Assembly (NCBI GenBank): GCA_965216645.1 | Contig: CBDCGJ010000047.1 | Location: forward strand, 1 to 64,000 | Direction of reading: 5' to 3' | Source of the DNA: CBDCGJ01 sp965216645 | GTDB lineage: Bacteria; Pseudomonadota; Alphaproteobacteria; GCA-2731375 | DNA: 64,000 nt | Shown here: positions 9,568-19,657 of the stretch, one piece after another | Numbering within the stretch: the stretch's first letter is position 1 | How the letters are laid out: each line of letters begins with the position of its first letter | Program-made: the position numbers and the translations under genes | The notes under the pieces: generated by a model | Told to the model about the DNA's origin: nothing | Database searches by the model: none | Seen by the model: the letters and a program-made list of their open reading frames with translations, nothing else

Positions 9568-10021
9568 AGATCGGTTCTCCCACCTAAGTCGTGCATGTCG
9601 TGATAGTCGCCGGGCCCGCCCACGAGCCAGGCGTAGAATCTCCCAGAGCGTGTCGTCGGGATCGGTGAAATAGGCGCAGCGGGCGTTCCAGACATAGCTT
9701 TCGGGTGGCCCGTAGAACGGCACGCCGGCAGCGCTCAGCTCGCTGTGCAGCCGGTCGACGGAAGCCGCATCGGGCAGCTCGACGGCAATGCAGGCCTTGT
9801 GCGCGCCTGCCGGTGCCCGGCGGTTGGAGACGCCGCAATGACGGCCGATATGGTCGATCTCCCACGCCGCCAGGTCAGACCGGCGCCGGAAAAAATCGGC
9901 AAAACCCTCGGCCGCCGCCGCAGCCTGAAGCCGAGCTTGCCGGGTAGAAGGCGACGGTGCGCTTGATATCCTCGACCAGAATGCAGATGTCGGTGATGGC
10001 ATGCGCCTGGCCCAGACTCAT
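9558..10021 (-). CDS. VOC (glyoxalase/dioxygenase-fold) family protein (frameshifted)
   Basis: From the ATG at 10019-10021 the frame gives a typical first VOC strand (AHAITDICILVEDI). Two other frames supply CIAVELPDAASVDRLHSEL, GVPFYGPPESYVW and the closing FTDPDDTLWEIL, in which the final Glu is a metal ligand position. The third frame ends at the TGA at 9558-9560, overlapping the start of the binding protein. VOC proteins bind divalent metal and act as lyases, dioxygenases or resistance proteins; no specific reaction can be assigned. It may be the first gene of the ABC transporter operon. Confidence 0.6.
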
Positions 10022-10163
10022 CGGCATTCCCCTCGTTGTCGCTGCGGCATGCTCGCTTCGAACGCACCGCCTGTAAAGAGTCTGGCGCCCGGTTTTTCGC
10101 TCTTGACGCGGTCAGGCAGCCGGCGCTCGATGCGCCCGGCCGTTCCTCCAGCGCCGGGTCGCC

Positions 10164-10781
10164 ATGGTCGATGCCACCAGCTATTTCGCCTTCGTTGCCG
10201 CCAGTGCCGCAATCATCATCCTGCCCGGGCCGACGGTGACGCTGATCGTCACCAACTCGTTGCGCCACGGCAGTACCGCAGGGCTCGGCAACGTGCTGGG
10301 GACGCAGGCGGGCCTGGCGCTGATCATCGCTGCCCTCGCCGCCGGCCTGCAACTGATCCTGCAGGCCACCAGCACCTTTTTCGACGTACTCAAGCTGGTC
10401 GGCGCCGCCTATCTGATCTATCTGGGCGTTCGCCTGGTGGCAGCCAAGGGGGAACTCGCCAGACCGGACACGACGCCACGCCGGCGGTCGTTCTTCTGGC
10501 AGGGTTTCCTGGTTGCCATCACCAACCCCAAGCTGCTGTTGTTCGTTGGGGCATTCATCCCGCAATTCGTCGACCCTGCCGGCTCGGCCATGGGCCAGAC
10601 GCTGCTGCTCGGCGGCACGTTCATGGTGGTGGCGACGCTGTTGGACGGTTGCTATGCGCTCCTGGCCGGCCATGCCCGCCACTGGCTGACCCGGCCCAAG
10701 CTTAGGGCGATGGAGCTGGTCGGGGCGACAGCGCTGATCGTCAGCGGCATCTGGCTGGCCTTCAGCCGGAGGGCTGCATGA
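10164..10781 (+). CDS. LysE/RhtB-family amino-acid exporter
   Basis: This intact 205-residue protein has the LysE profile. There are about six hydrophobic helices, an early PGPTVTLIVTNSLRHG motif near residue 22, a GAAYLIYLGVRL segment near residue 86 and FWQGFLVAITNPKLLLF near residue 112. These inner-membrane exporters remove amino acids or their derivatives. Its stop overlaps the start of the downstream isochorismatase gene by four bases (ATGA), indicating translational coupling. It is one of only two unbroken genes between 6 and 12.8 kb. Confidence 0.85.
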   Translation: MVDATSYFAFVAASAAIIILPGPTVTLIVTNSLRHGSTAGLGNVLGTQAGLALIIAALAAGLQLILQATSTFFDVLKLVGAAYLIYLGVRLVAAKGELARPDTTPRRRSFFWQGFLVAITNPKLLLFVGAFIPQFVDPAGSAMGQTLLLGGTFMVVATLLDGCYALLAGHARHWLTRPKLRAMELVGATALIVSGIWLAFSRRAA

Positions 10782-11440
10782 TGATCGGCGCCCCTGCCCT
10801 TTCGCGCGACGTACCGGTCGTTCTCGGCCAGTCGGCGCTGCTGTTCATCGACGTGCAGAATTTCTGCGCCCGGCCGGATGGCGGCGAATTCGCCGGAATG
10901 GACCAGGACGAGTGCGATCGCCGCTATGGCTGGTTCTTCGGCGAGCTGGACGGCCATGTGATCGCGAATATGCAGCGCCTCTTGGCCGGCTGCCGCGATG
11001 CCGGCATCGAGGTGCTCTACACGGTGATCGAGAGCCTGACGCTGGACGGCCGCGACCGCTCGCTGGACTACAAGATCACCGGCTTCAACGTGCCGCGCGG
11101 CTCCTGGGACGGCCAGGTGATCGAGGCGATCGCCCCTTTGGGTGACGAGATCGTCCTTCCCAAGACCTCCTCGAATGTCTTCGTCTCGACCAATATCGAC
11201 TACATCCTGCGCAATCTGGGCGTGCGCCAGCTGATCGTCAGCGGCCTGATCACCGACCAGTGTGTCGACACCGCCGTGCGCACGGCTTGTGACCTCGGCT
11301 ATCTGGTCACACTCGTCACCGATGCCTGTGCCACCTATTCGGCCGAAAGGCACGAGGCCTGCCTGCGCTCGAATGCCGGCTATTGCCGGCAGGTGACGAC
11401 CGAGGCGCTGTTGGCGGAGATCGCCACGGGCGGTGGTTAG
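10778..11440 (+). CDS. Isochorismatase-like cysteine hydrolase
   Basis: The 220-residue protein has the full catalytic triad of the isochorismatase superfamily: Asp25 in FIDVQNF, Lys129 in LPKTSSN and Cys162 in TDQCVD. These enzymes hydrolyse amides or ureido compounds such as nicotinamide, N-carbamoylsarcosine or ureidoacrylate. The TSSNVF segment after the Lys and the long insertion at residues 40-60 do not let me choose a substrate. It overlaps lysE by four bases, so hydrolysis and export of a nitrogenous product may be linked. Confidence 0.8.
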   Translation: MMIGAPALSRDVPVVLGQSALLFIDVQNFCARPDGGEFAGMDQDECDRRYGWFFGELDGHVIANMQRLLAGCRDAGIEVLYTVIESLTLDGRDRSLDYKITGFNVPRGSWDGQVIEAIAPLGDEIVLPKTSSNVFVSTNIDYILRNLGVRQLIVSGLITDQCVDTAVRTACDLGYLVTLVTDACATYSAERHEACLRSNAGYCRQVTTEALLAEIATGGG

Positions 11441-11451
11441 GCCGCACGGCG

Positions 11452-12800
11452 ATGCGCGTGATGGTGCGACGGCCATCCAGCCAGCCGACATTCGCCGAGC
11501 TCTACACGCCCAAGCTGGTGACCGTCTGGCGCGAGGCTACGGGCCTGGACGGGCTGCGCGCCGATCTGGTGGCGGGACTGACGGTCGCCATCGTCGCCCT
11601 GCCCTTGTCGATGGCGATCGCCATCGCCTCGGGCGTGAGCCGGATCGCGGTCTCTACACGGCCATTGTCGGCGGCTTCATTGTCTCGGCGCTAGGCGGCA
11701 GTCGCTTTCAGATCGGCGGGCCGGCCGGAGCGTTCATCGTGCTGGTGGCGGCTGCCGTCCACGATATCGGCATCGATGGCCTGATCCTGGCGACCCTGCT
11801 CTCGGGCGTCATGCTGCTGGCGGTGGGCCTCCTGCGGCTCGGCAGCTATGTCAAGTTCATCCCCTACCCGGTCACGGTCGGCTTTACCGCCGGCATCGGC
11901 GTCATCATCTTCGCCAGCCAGATCAAGGACCTCTTGGGCCTGAGCCTGGACGGCCCCGAGCCGGGGGCCCTTGCCGCCAAGCTGCAGGTGCTGGCAGGCC
12001 GGCTCGATACGGTAAGCCGGCAGCCCTGGCCATAGCCCTGTCGTCGATCGTCCTGATCACGGGCCTGCGCCGCTTCCGGCCGGGCTGGCCGAACATGCTG
12101 ATCGCGGTGGCGGCAGGAGCGGTGGCGGCATCTGCGCTCGATCTGCCGGTGGAGACCATCGGCAGCCGCTTCGGCGGCATTCCCTCGGGCCTGCCCTTTC
12201 CCGCTTTGCCACAAGTGAGCTTGGCAAAGCTGCAGGCGGCCTTGCCGCATGCCTTGTCGTTCACCCTCTTGGGTGCCATCGAATCGCTGTTGTCGGCGGT
12301 GGTCGCCGACGGCATGACCGGCCGCCGGCACCGCTCCAATTGCGAGCTGGTGGCACAAGGCGGCGCCAATATCGCCTCGGCCCTGATGGGCGGCATCTGT
12401 GTCACCGGCACCATCGCCCGCACCGCCACCAATGTCCGCGCCGGCGCCCGCGGGCCGGTATCGGGCATGGCGCATTCGCTGTTTTTGTTGCTGTTCATGC
12501 TGCTGGCAGCACCGCTTGCCGCCTACATCCCGCTTGCCGCGCTCGCCGGTGTCCTGGCGGTCGTCGCCTGGGGGATGATCGACAAGCACGCCATGGCCCT
12601 GCTCGTGCGCTGGTCCTGGGGCGACGCGCTGGTGCTGATGGCGACCTTCCTGTTGACGATCTTTCAGGATCTGATGACCGGCATCATCGTCGGTTTCGCC
12701 CTGGGGGCGGTGCTGTTCATCCACCGCATGGCAGAGGCGGCCGAGGTCGAGCAGGGGCTGGGACCGGCCGTCGAGGATCGTGCCGACGCGGCCGATGGCA
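11452..12800 (+). CDS. SulP-family anion transporter (frameshifted, 3' end missing)
   Basis: Three frames in series build the SulP transmembrane domain. It opens with LRADLVAGLTVAIVALPLSMA, then GGSRFQIGGPAGAF, the FIPYPVTVGFTAGIG helix, GAIESLLSAVVADGM with its SLC26 motif and TIARTATNVRAGARGPVSGM. Frame changes lie near 11655 and 12025. The C-terminal STAS domain should follow the VEDRADAADG segment but is absent, because the sequence switches to unrelated DNA near 12800. Such inner-membrane proteins carry sulfate, bicarbonate or dicarboxylates. Confidence 0.75.
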
Positions 12801-12815
12801 CACGCGACAAGGGTG
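12795..12815. other. Probable chimeric junction 2 (alphaproteobacterial to planctomycete-like)
   Basis: The SulP reading frame loses family resemblance just where, on the opposite strand, a planctomycete-like membrane helix (GIIFVTLVACAI) ends. Both genes are cut at the same point, which is what a mis-join would produce. Confidence 0.6.
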
Positions 12816-15800
12816 ACGAAGATGATTCCGAGCTGACAAAAGTTGAAACGCCACGGACGTTGCTTTGACGGATCCTGCCGGCCTCGGTAGCCCAACAGAA
12901 AGAGCCAGCCCACGACCACCATCGCGGCCGCAACGTGGATCTGAGTCAGACCGATCGCCAGTAACACCCATTCGAGTCGACTCAGCGGAGATGACGAAAC
13001 ACTGCTCAACACCAGGGCGATCAAGATGGCCGACACCAAGATCGTCCAGAATCGGACGGCCGGACCACGCAGTGGGCCGTCTGCCCAAAGTATCCAACGA
13101 CTCTCGGGGACGTGTATGATCGTCGTGGCATTCGAGCCTTCCACGGGCAGTTTTACACGGCCCGTATCGATCGTGGTTTGCATGACCTGGTTGGTCTTCC
13201 AGGCAACTTCGACGGACTGCTTGCCCGGATGAACTGGAATGATCAAGGCATCACCCTCGCGACGCACGGGAATCGCCTGACCGTCGACGTCCAGCGATGA
13301 GACGGCCGCCTCGCTCGCCAGCTCAAGCATGAAGTCAGTTCCAATGCTGCATTCGACTTCGAGCTTTAACTGGGTGGTTCGCTGGCGACTTCCGAGTGAC
13401 AGTGTGTGTTCGACTTGCCGGACCGTGATGATGTCTCCACTGACGGCTTGAGGCTTGTTGAAAGATAGCGTCACCGATTCCCCCGGCCACGGATGCCAGA
13501 CGGGAATCATGTTCTCCTCATCCGAGTCGAACACAGGCGTCAACCCCGATTGCGACATATTCCAAACAGGTGACGTGACCAAATGCCAGCGCTCAACCCA
13601 TGTGTCGTTCTCGCGCGACGTGAGCTGAATCTCCGAGCCGATAGGAAGCTCACTGTTCCAAGCGAATTTCGCCTGCCCCGCGCCGAGCCGAACGTCGATG
13701 TTGTTGTCGTCTACCGTGACGTTTGACGTCAATACGCTTTCTCCTGGCAAAAGTGGCACCTGCAAGGAAACCGCTTTGCCGGCTGCGGATAGCCGAGTGA
13801 CTACCGTGCGAACTTGCCAGACCAAGCCGATTTCGAGATGCCGGTCGATTGCCACGACCGTGTTGAAGTCCTTTCGATCGTAGGCGGCCTGTCCTTCCGT
13901 TAACTGTTGTTGCAGAGAAAAGAAGACCTGTTGCTCGGGAATGCCATTCCGTCCGATGCCGGACACGTTCCATCCTGGAGCGGTAACCGAGACTCGACGA
14001 GGCTTAAGCAGAAATGTCCATTCCCAGTCAGAAACGTCTGGCAGCATCGACTCCAACGAGACGCTGCTGACCCCCGCGGGCAGCACGATCCACAAGTAGC
14101 CGTCTTTCCGACAGAGGAGTTCCACCGGATTCTCGTCGACCGTTACCGAGATCGGCGACCAGACGGGAACGCGTCCCGGTAGTGGAACGGCAACGTCGGC
14201 GGCCGTGTGGATTTCCGCTTCCATGTGGACCCGACTGCCATCGAGTCGCAGATCGACCGATGCGATCTCGGCGGCGCGTGGATAGACATTGGGCGGTTCC
14301 AGCAAACGTTCACGGAGCTTGTTCAACATCTCTTGACTGGGGAATCTCATCGGCCATCAGACTGTTGGATGCAAACAGGCATGATTGCAGACAAAAGAGA
14401 ACAATGGCCGCGGCCACAACGGAACTCTTCTTGCGGAGTCTCGGCAGCCACGATTTGCGTGCATCGCAGAGAATGGCCCCCAGCATCAGTACCAGCAGGA
14501 CTCTGACAATGTTGAGCACTCGGTTTGCCGTGATCGAGATCAAAATCGGACGGATTGTCTGATTGGCGGAAACCGGCCCGTCCCAATAGCAGTGCACTTG
14601 ATTCCACGTCCATTGCGGTTCAGCCGGCCCCGTTTGGATACGCGCTTTGGAGTCGTAGAGCAAATTGGAAGCTTGGAATCGGGAACGTTTTGGCGCTTCT
14701 ACTCGTCTGAACGAAATGCTAGGTCGGTTTTCAGTTGCCGCTGAGGAAGCCATGTCGGCGACCCGCGACGCGGTCCTGTACGCCGAACCGGCCCTCCAGA
14801 ACATGCCTCGTGGCGAGTATTTGATTCCCGGTCGCTCAAGCTGAGGGTAAATCGTGGTCTGAATCTGTCGAGCCACAAAGGGGACTAAAAAGACTACCAG
14901 TAGCGAGAGGGCCACATATTTCCACACGGTGATTGCTCTGTGAGCTCCTCCGTCTGGAACGACTTTTAGCAGAGGCGACCGGCACCAGAAGAAACAGCCA
15001 CGTCAGTCTCGGAGATCCGAGTTCGTGATACGCTAATCCAAAAGCCAGAAACGCCACGACTCCAGCTTTGACGCCCCATACACGGAACACGGCCAACGAG
15101 AACACAAGCAGCAGGAACAAGTCCAACAACGACCAGGCAGTTAGCCAATCCCCCTGGACACTATCGGCGCCGAATAGAGCAAACACTCGCCACCCGGGAG
15201 GAAGCTCAAAGGTCGCCGCCAGCGAGTCGACGTCGGTTTGCCAACCGGTCGCGGGAAGGTCAGTCGACCGCGGAACTCGTCCGATTGCTTCCAGCTTGAG
15301 GTTCCGACTTCGGATCTCAACGCCGTTGGATCCGTTTTGAGGATTCGTGGTGATGAGCTGCCCCTTGCCGTCCACGCGTACTGCGCCTAACTCTTGCCCT
15401 TCGGCCACATCCAATCGCCAGATCTGTTGCATGTGTCCATTGATCTTGTCTTGATAGGTCAGACCCTTGCCATCCTCGTCGAGCCAGAACCGACGGTTGA
15501 CGGTTAGCCCTTCGGGGCGCTGTAGCCCCATTCCTCGCATCTTTTCAACAAGCTGGAATGGTGTGCCGGTGTCCCACTGGTAGACGGGCAGTTGTCGCCA
15601 CTTTTCGGGAAACGTTGTCTGACTAACGTCAACAATTGGTAACCCATTGATCTCAGAGAGGCGAAAGTCGGGTCTCGCCCTGAAGCCAACCAGCTCGATA
15701 TTGGTGATCGGTTCAGATCCCTCCGCGAAGCGAATGTCAGTCGTATTGGATACGCGAAACGCACGCGTGCTGATGGTCCATTTTCCGGCCCGGACCTGAG

Positions 15801-16563
15801 CTTTCATGCGGCCCTGGTCGTCGACGGCCACCGGAATTGGGCTATCAACGGTTGAGAGCTTGAAATCGTCCGGAAGAATCCAACCGAGATCCTCTTCGCG
15901 GCTCTTACCAGAGACGGTTAGCTCAATGTCGGTCAACAACCAGGTTGGAATACCATCTTCGATCACGCGATAGACTTGCGCGGAAAGCAGGTCCTTTTCC
16001 GCTTCCTCCGTGCGAATTCGCTTCAGCCATACTTGTCCGTTGGCGTCCCAGGCAGGAATGGTAACCGCGTTCCCTTCAACCGAAAGTGACAGGATCCCAA
16101 TCTGCCTCGGAACAGCGATTCGCTGGGGCATTCTCTCCCAGCGGAACTCGCCCTTTAGCTTGTGGCTTCCGCGTGAAAGTTGGACAGCCGGTACTCCATC
16201 TCGTTCGACGACCGCGATTGGCTGTTCGCCTGCCTTCACATTGATGGGCCACGATGCACTGCTGCCCGGTAACGGCACCCACGATTCGGAGAAGACAGTG
16301 ACTGCAATCTCCCAATTGCCGCCTGTTTGATCGGCCGACAAAACCAGCTTGGAAGGCCAGAAGCAAACGTGCTCCTCGGCGCTGCTGTAAACCGTCGGGC
16401 ATTCCTTATGCACGTCGTCCCAAGTCACCCAATCCTGCCAGGGCTTGAGCGATTCGGGGATGGCCCGGTCTTGGGCGTGGATGTTGTCATTGTCCCATGG
16501 CGCGTGTAGGGCCACGACGAGTATTAGTGCGATAAGAGTCCGGGTCGCGGGCTTGGTAGTCAA
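12800..16563 (-). CDS. Giant multi-domain membrane protein (two frameshifts, C-terminus missing)
   Basis: Three overlapping minus-strand frames form one protein of about 1,250 residues. The first (16563 to about 14980) opens with a signal-like segment (TRTLIALILVVALHAPW) and a large beta-rich extracytoplasmic part, then several helices near residue 510. After a one-base frame change it continues with a membrane segment (YVALSLLVVFLVPFVA). A second change near 14340 leads into another beta-rich region and a closing cluster of helices (TILVSAILIALVL and two more). The TTG at 16561-16563 with GGAG six bases upstream is a possible start, but it lies on junction 3. I recognise no catalytic motif. 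Similar unnamed proteins occur in planctomycetes, to my knowledge; the assignment is inference. Confidence 0.55.
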
Positions 16564-16582
16564 GGCGAATCTCCGACAAATG
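16563..16582. other. Probable chimeric junction 3 (planctomycete-like to alphaproteobacterial)
   Basis: The hydantoinase A frame reaches its conserved FGGAAPLH motif at 16580-16603 and then runs directly into the start of the planctomycete-like membrane protein. The conserved continuation of hydantoinase is absent. Confidence 0.65.
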
Positions 16583-17982
16583 CAGCGGCGCCGCACCGCC
16601 AAAGGCGATCAAGGTATGTTCCGCGGCGACCTTGCCTTGTTCCACCGCGTGGACGCGGGCGGCGTTGGACATGGTCTCGTCGACGATTTCGCAGATTCCG
16701 TAGGCGGCGGTCTTGTCGTCCAGATTTAACCGGTCGCCGACGCTGGCCTGGACCGCCTGGGCCGCAAGATCGGCGCGCAGGGTCATCTTGCCGCCGGCGA
16801 AGGCGTCGGCGTCGAGCTTGCCCAGGGTTAGATCGGCGTCCGTGATCGTGGCTTCCGTACCGCCTTGATCGTAAGCCGCCGGGCCGGGATCGGCACCGGC
16901 GCTGTCCGGCCCCACGGTGATCCGCTGCATGGCGTCGACCCGGGCAATCGAGCCGCCGCCGGCGCCGATCTCCACCATTTCGATCACCGGCACGCGGACC
17001 GGCAGGCCGCTACCCTTCATGAAGCGGGCCTGGCGATCGACCTCGAACTCCCGATCCTTCTGGGGTTCGTAGTCGTCGATGACGCAGATTTTGGCCGTGG
17101 TGCCGCCCATGTCGAAGCTGATGACTTTGTCCAAGCCGGCTTCCCGCGCCAGATACTGAGCCAGGATGGCACCGCCGGCGGGGCCGGATTCGACCAGCCG
17201 GATCGGTTGCTGCTTGGCGGTTTCCAATGTCGTCAGGCCGCCACCGGAGGTCATCAACAGGACCGGGCAGGTGAAGCCCATGTCCCGCAAGGCCGTCTCA
17301 AGCCGGGCCAGATATCCTTCCATCAGCGGCCGCACATAGGCGTTGGCGCTGGCCGTGGTCAGGCGTTCGAATTCCCGCACCTCCGGGCAAACGTCCGCTG
17401 GACAGCGTGACCGACACGTCGGGCAATGCCTCGGCGATAATCTCGCCGGCGCGTTGTTCATGGCTTGGGTTGGCGTAGGAATGCAGGAAACCGACGGCGA
17501 CGCTGCCGACCTCGTTCTCGCGCAAGGTGTCGATCCACCGGCGCACGGAGTCGTCGTCGAGCGGCGTCAACACGTTGCCGTGGACGTCGACCCGTTTCCG
17601 TCGCCGGCAGACGCAGATAGCGGGGCACCAGCGGTACCGCCTTGTCGATCATGATGTCGTACTGATTATAGCGGCTTTCGTAACCGATCTGCAGTACGTC
17701 GCGGAAGCCTTCGGTCGTAATCAAAGCGGTGACCGCGCCCTTGCGCTCGATGATCGCATTGGTGGCCAGTGTGGTGCCGTGGATCAGCAATTCCGCTGCG
17801 CTGGCCTGTTTGCCGGATTTCTCCAGCGCGTCCTTGACGCCAGCGATGACCCCTTCCTCCGGCCGGGCCGGCGTGGTCAGGACCTTGGTTGTCCATCTCT
17901 CGCCGCCCGCTTCCAAGGCGACGTCGGTGAAGGTGCCGCCGATATCGACGGCCAAACGCACGCCCGTCTGCTCCGCTGTCAT
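16580..17982 (-). CDS. Hydantoinase/oxoprolinase A subunit (frameshifted, C-terminus missing)
   Basis: The N-terminus carries the VDIGGTFTDVAL phosphate-binding loop at residues 11-22 and LIHGTTLATNAI near residue 66. The second domain has the SFDMGGTTAKIC loop and EIGAGGGSIA. These enzymes hydrolyse 5-membered cyclic amides such as hydantoins or 5-oxoproline with ATP, usually with an HyuB partner that is not present here. Frame changes at about 17598 (an A-run) and 17400 interrupt the gene, and the last 200 or so residues are lost at junction 3. It lies three bases after the amidohydrolase stop, in the same series as the TRAP transporter. Confidence 0.75.
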
Positions 17983-17985
17983 AGT

Positions 17986-19632
17986 CTATTTCCCGCGCTC
18001 ATACATGACTTGGCCACCGACGATGGTCAGGTCCACTTCTACGTTTCGGATATCCTGCGGCGGGATCGTCATGATGTCCCGATCCAACACCGCCAAGTCG
18101 GCCAACTTGCCGACTTCCAGGGAGCCTTTTATCGCTTCTTCGCGGCCGGAGTAAGCCCCTAAAATCGTGTAGGCGCGTAGGGCTTCCTCGACACTGACGG
18201 CCTGCGAAGATTGCCCCGGCGTGTCCAGATTGCCGCCGCTATCGCTTTGCCGGGTGACCATGGACCAGATCGCCGTAAACGGGTTCGGTGTGCAGACATA
18301 GGAATCCGAATGACCCGGCGCCGGGACGCCGGCATCGATCAGGGCCCGATGCGGCCACATATGCTGCATCGCCTCGGCACCCCGGTTGGCCAGATAAGCG
18401 TCGCCGAGCTCATACATGAATCCGGTTGCGGAGCTGTCGACCACGCCGAGATTTTTCAACCGGGCCAGGATCGGCGGTGTGACGTAGCAGCAATGTTCGA
18501 CCCGCATGCGGTGGTCCTCCACCGGATGCGCTTCCAGCGCCGCTTCGATGGCGTCGAGCGCGAAGTCGATGCCGCGGTCGCCGACCCCTTCGATACAAAC
18601 CAGCAGCCCGGCTTCATGGGCCGCCTTCGCCCGCGCCGTCAGGTCATCCAGTTCATACAGCAGCATGCCGGTATTATGTTCCGGCTCCCCCAACACCTTC
18701 TTGCCCTGGTATGGCTCGTAGTAAGCGGCAGTACGGCCGCTGGTCGAGCAGTCGGGGCACCATTCCACGGCGACCACGCGGACCCAGTCGTCGCCGAAGC
18801 CGGAGCGCATGCCGGCGGCGATCAGGGATTCGATCAAGCCGTCCTCGCGACCGCTGGCGATAATGCCAACGCGCAGTTTCAGACTGCCGTCGTCGCGCAT
18901 CACCTGATAGGCCTGGATCGCGGTGGAGCAGGTCAGGGAATTATAGACGCTGGTAATGCCGTGGCTTAGATAGTCGTCGAAGACGACCTGCAAGCCTTCG
19001 CGCAAGCCGGCTACCGTGTCGCCCTTGGCCGCATCCTCAATGAAAATATGCGCGGCGGATTCGCGAACCAGGCCGGTCAGCTCCCCTGTGCCTGGATCGT
19101 GGTCGAAGGCGCCGAAGGGTGGGTCAGGGCTGTCCTTGTCGATGCCCATGGCGGTAAACGCCGGGCTGTTGACGAGACCGAGATGGCCATCCGTGCGCAG
19201 GATAAAAAGCGGCCGACCCTGGCTCGCCGCGTCCAGTTCGGCGAGCGTCGGGTAGCCGCCGGACTTGTTCTCATTCAAACGATAGCCGTAAAACCAGTCG
19301 TCCGCACCGATCTCGCTCGTCGCCTGCTCGATATGGCCGAGCAAGGCTTCCCGGCTTTGGATGCGGTTGGGCGACAGATCATGCCAACGGATCACCCGGC
19401 TGGCGGCACCGTCCGGATGGCAATGGCTGTCGACGATACCGGGGATCGCCGCGCGGCCGTCCAGATCGATAAACGCGGTACCTTTGCCGGCCAGCGCGGT
19501 GATGGTGGCTTCGTCGCCCACAGCGGCAATTTTGCCATCGCGCACGGCCAAAGCCGAAGCTTCTCGACTGTCGCCGTCGAGAGTGACGATTTTGCCATTA
19601 TGGACGATCAGATCAGGTTCCGACTGATACAT
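17986..19632 (-). CDS. Amidohydrolase family 3 (YtcJ-like) metal-dependent hydrolase
   Basis: The 548-residue protein begins with the small beta domain of amidohydrolases and has the metal-binding HCH motif at residues 70-72 (IVDSHCHPDG). Later come GDRGID, RVEHCCY and a C-terminal KLADLAVLDRD segment. YtcJ-like members hydrolyse amide or formamide bonds of small compounds. The start is set at the ATG at 19630-19632, with GAGGCG upstream; an alternative TTG lies two codons earlier. It sits between DctM and hydantoinase A in the same orientation, which suggests that the imported substrate is a cyclic or N-acylated amide. Confidence 0.85.
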   Translation of the reverse strand: MYQSEPDLIVHNGKIVTLDGDSREASALAVRDGKIAAVGDEATITALAGKGTAFIDLDGRAAIPGIVDSHCHPDGAASRVIRWHDLSPNRIQSREALLGHIEQATSEIGADDWFYGYRLNENKSGGYPTLAELDAASQGRPLFILRTDGHLGLVNSPAFTAMGIDKDSPDPPFGAFDHDPGTGELTGLVRESAAHIFIEDAAKGDTVAGLREGLQVVFDDYLSHGITSVYNSLTCSTAIQAYQVMRDDGSLKLRVGIIASGREDGLIESLIAAGMRSGFGDDWVRVVAVEWCPDCSTSGRTAAYYEPYQGKKVLGEPEHNTGMLLYELDDLTARAKAAHEAGLLVCIEGVGDRGIDFALDAIEAALEAHPVEDHRMRVEHCCYVTPPILARLKNLGVVDSSATGFMYELGDAYLANRGAEAMQHMWPHRALIDAGVPAPGHSDSYVCTPNPFTAIWSMVTRQSDSGGNLDTPGQSSQAVSVEEALRAYTILGAYSGREEAIKGSLEVGKLADLAVLDRDIMTIPPQDIRNVEVDLTIVGGQVMYERGK

Positions 19633-19657
19633 GAGCAACGCCTCGATGTAGGTGCGC

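Noticed and set aside
11864..14350. A single 828-residue protein
   Set aside because: Its last 300 residues lie antisense to the SulP gene and have the Arg/Gln-rich look of a shadow; only the first part is coding.
1..16580. Lateral transfer of planctomycete genes into an alphaproteobacterium
   Set aside because: Each boundary falls within genes and truncates both partners, with no integrase, tRNA or direct repeat at the edges. An assembly join explains this more simply.
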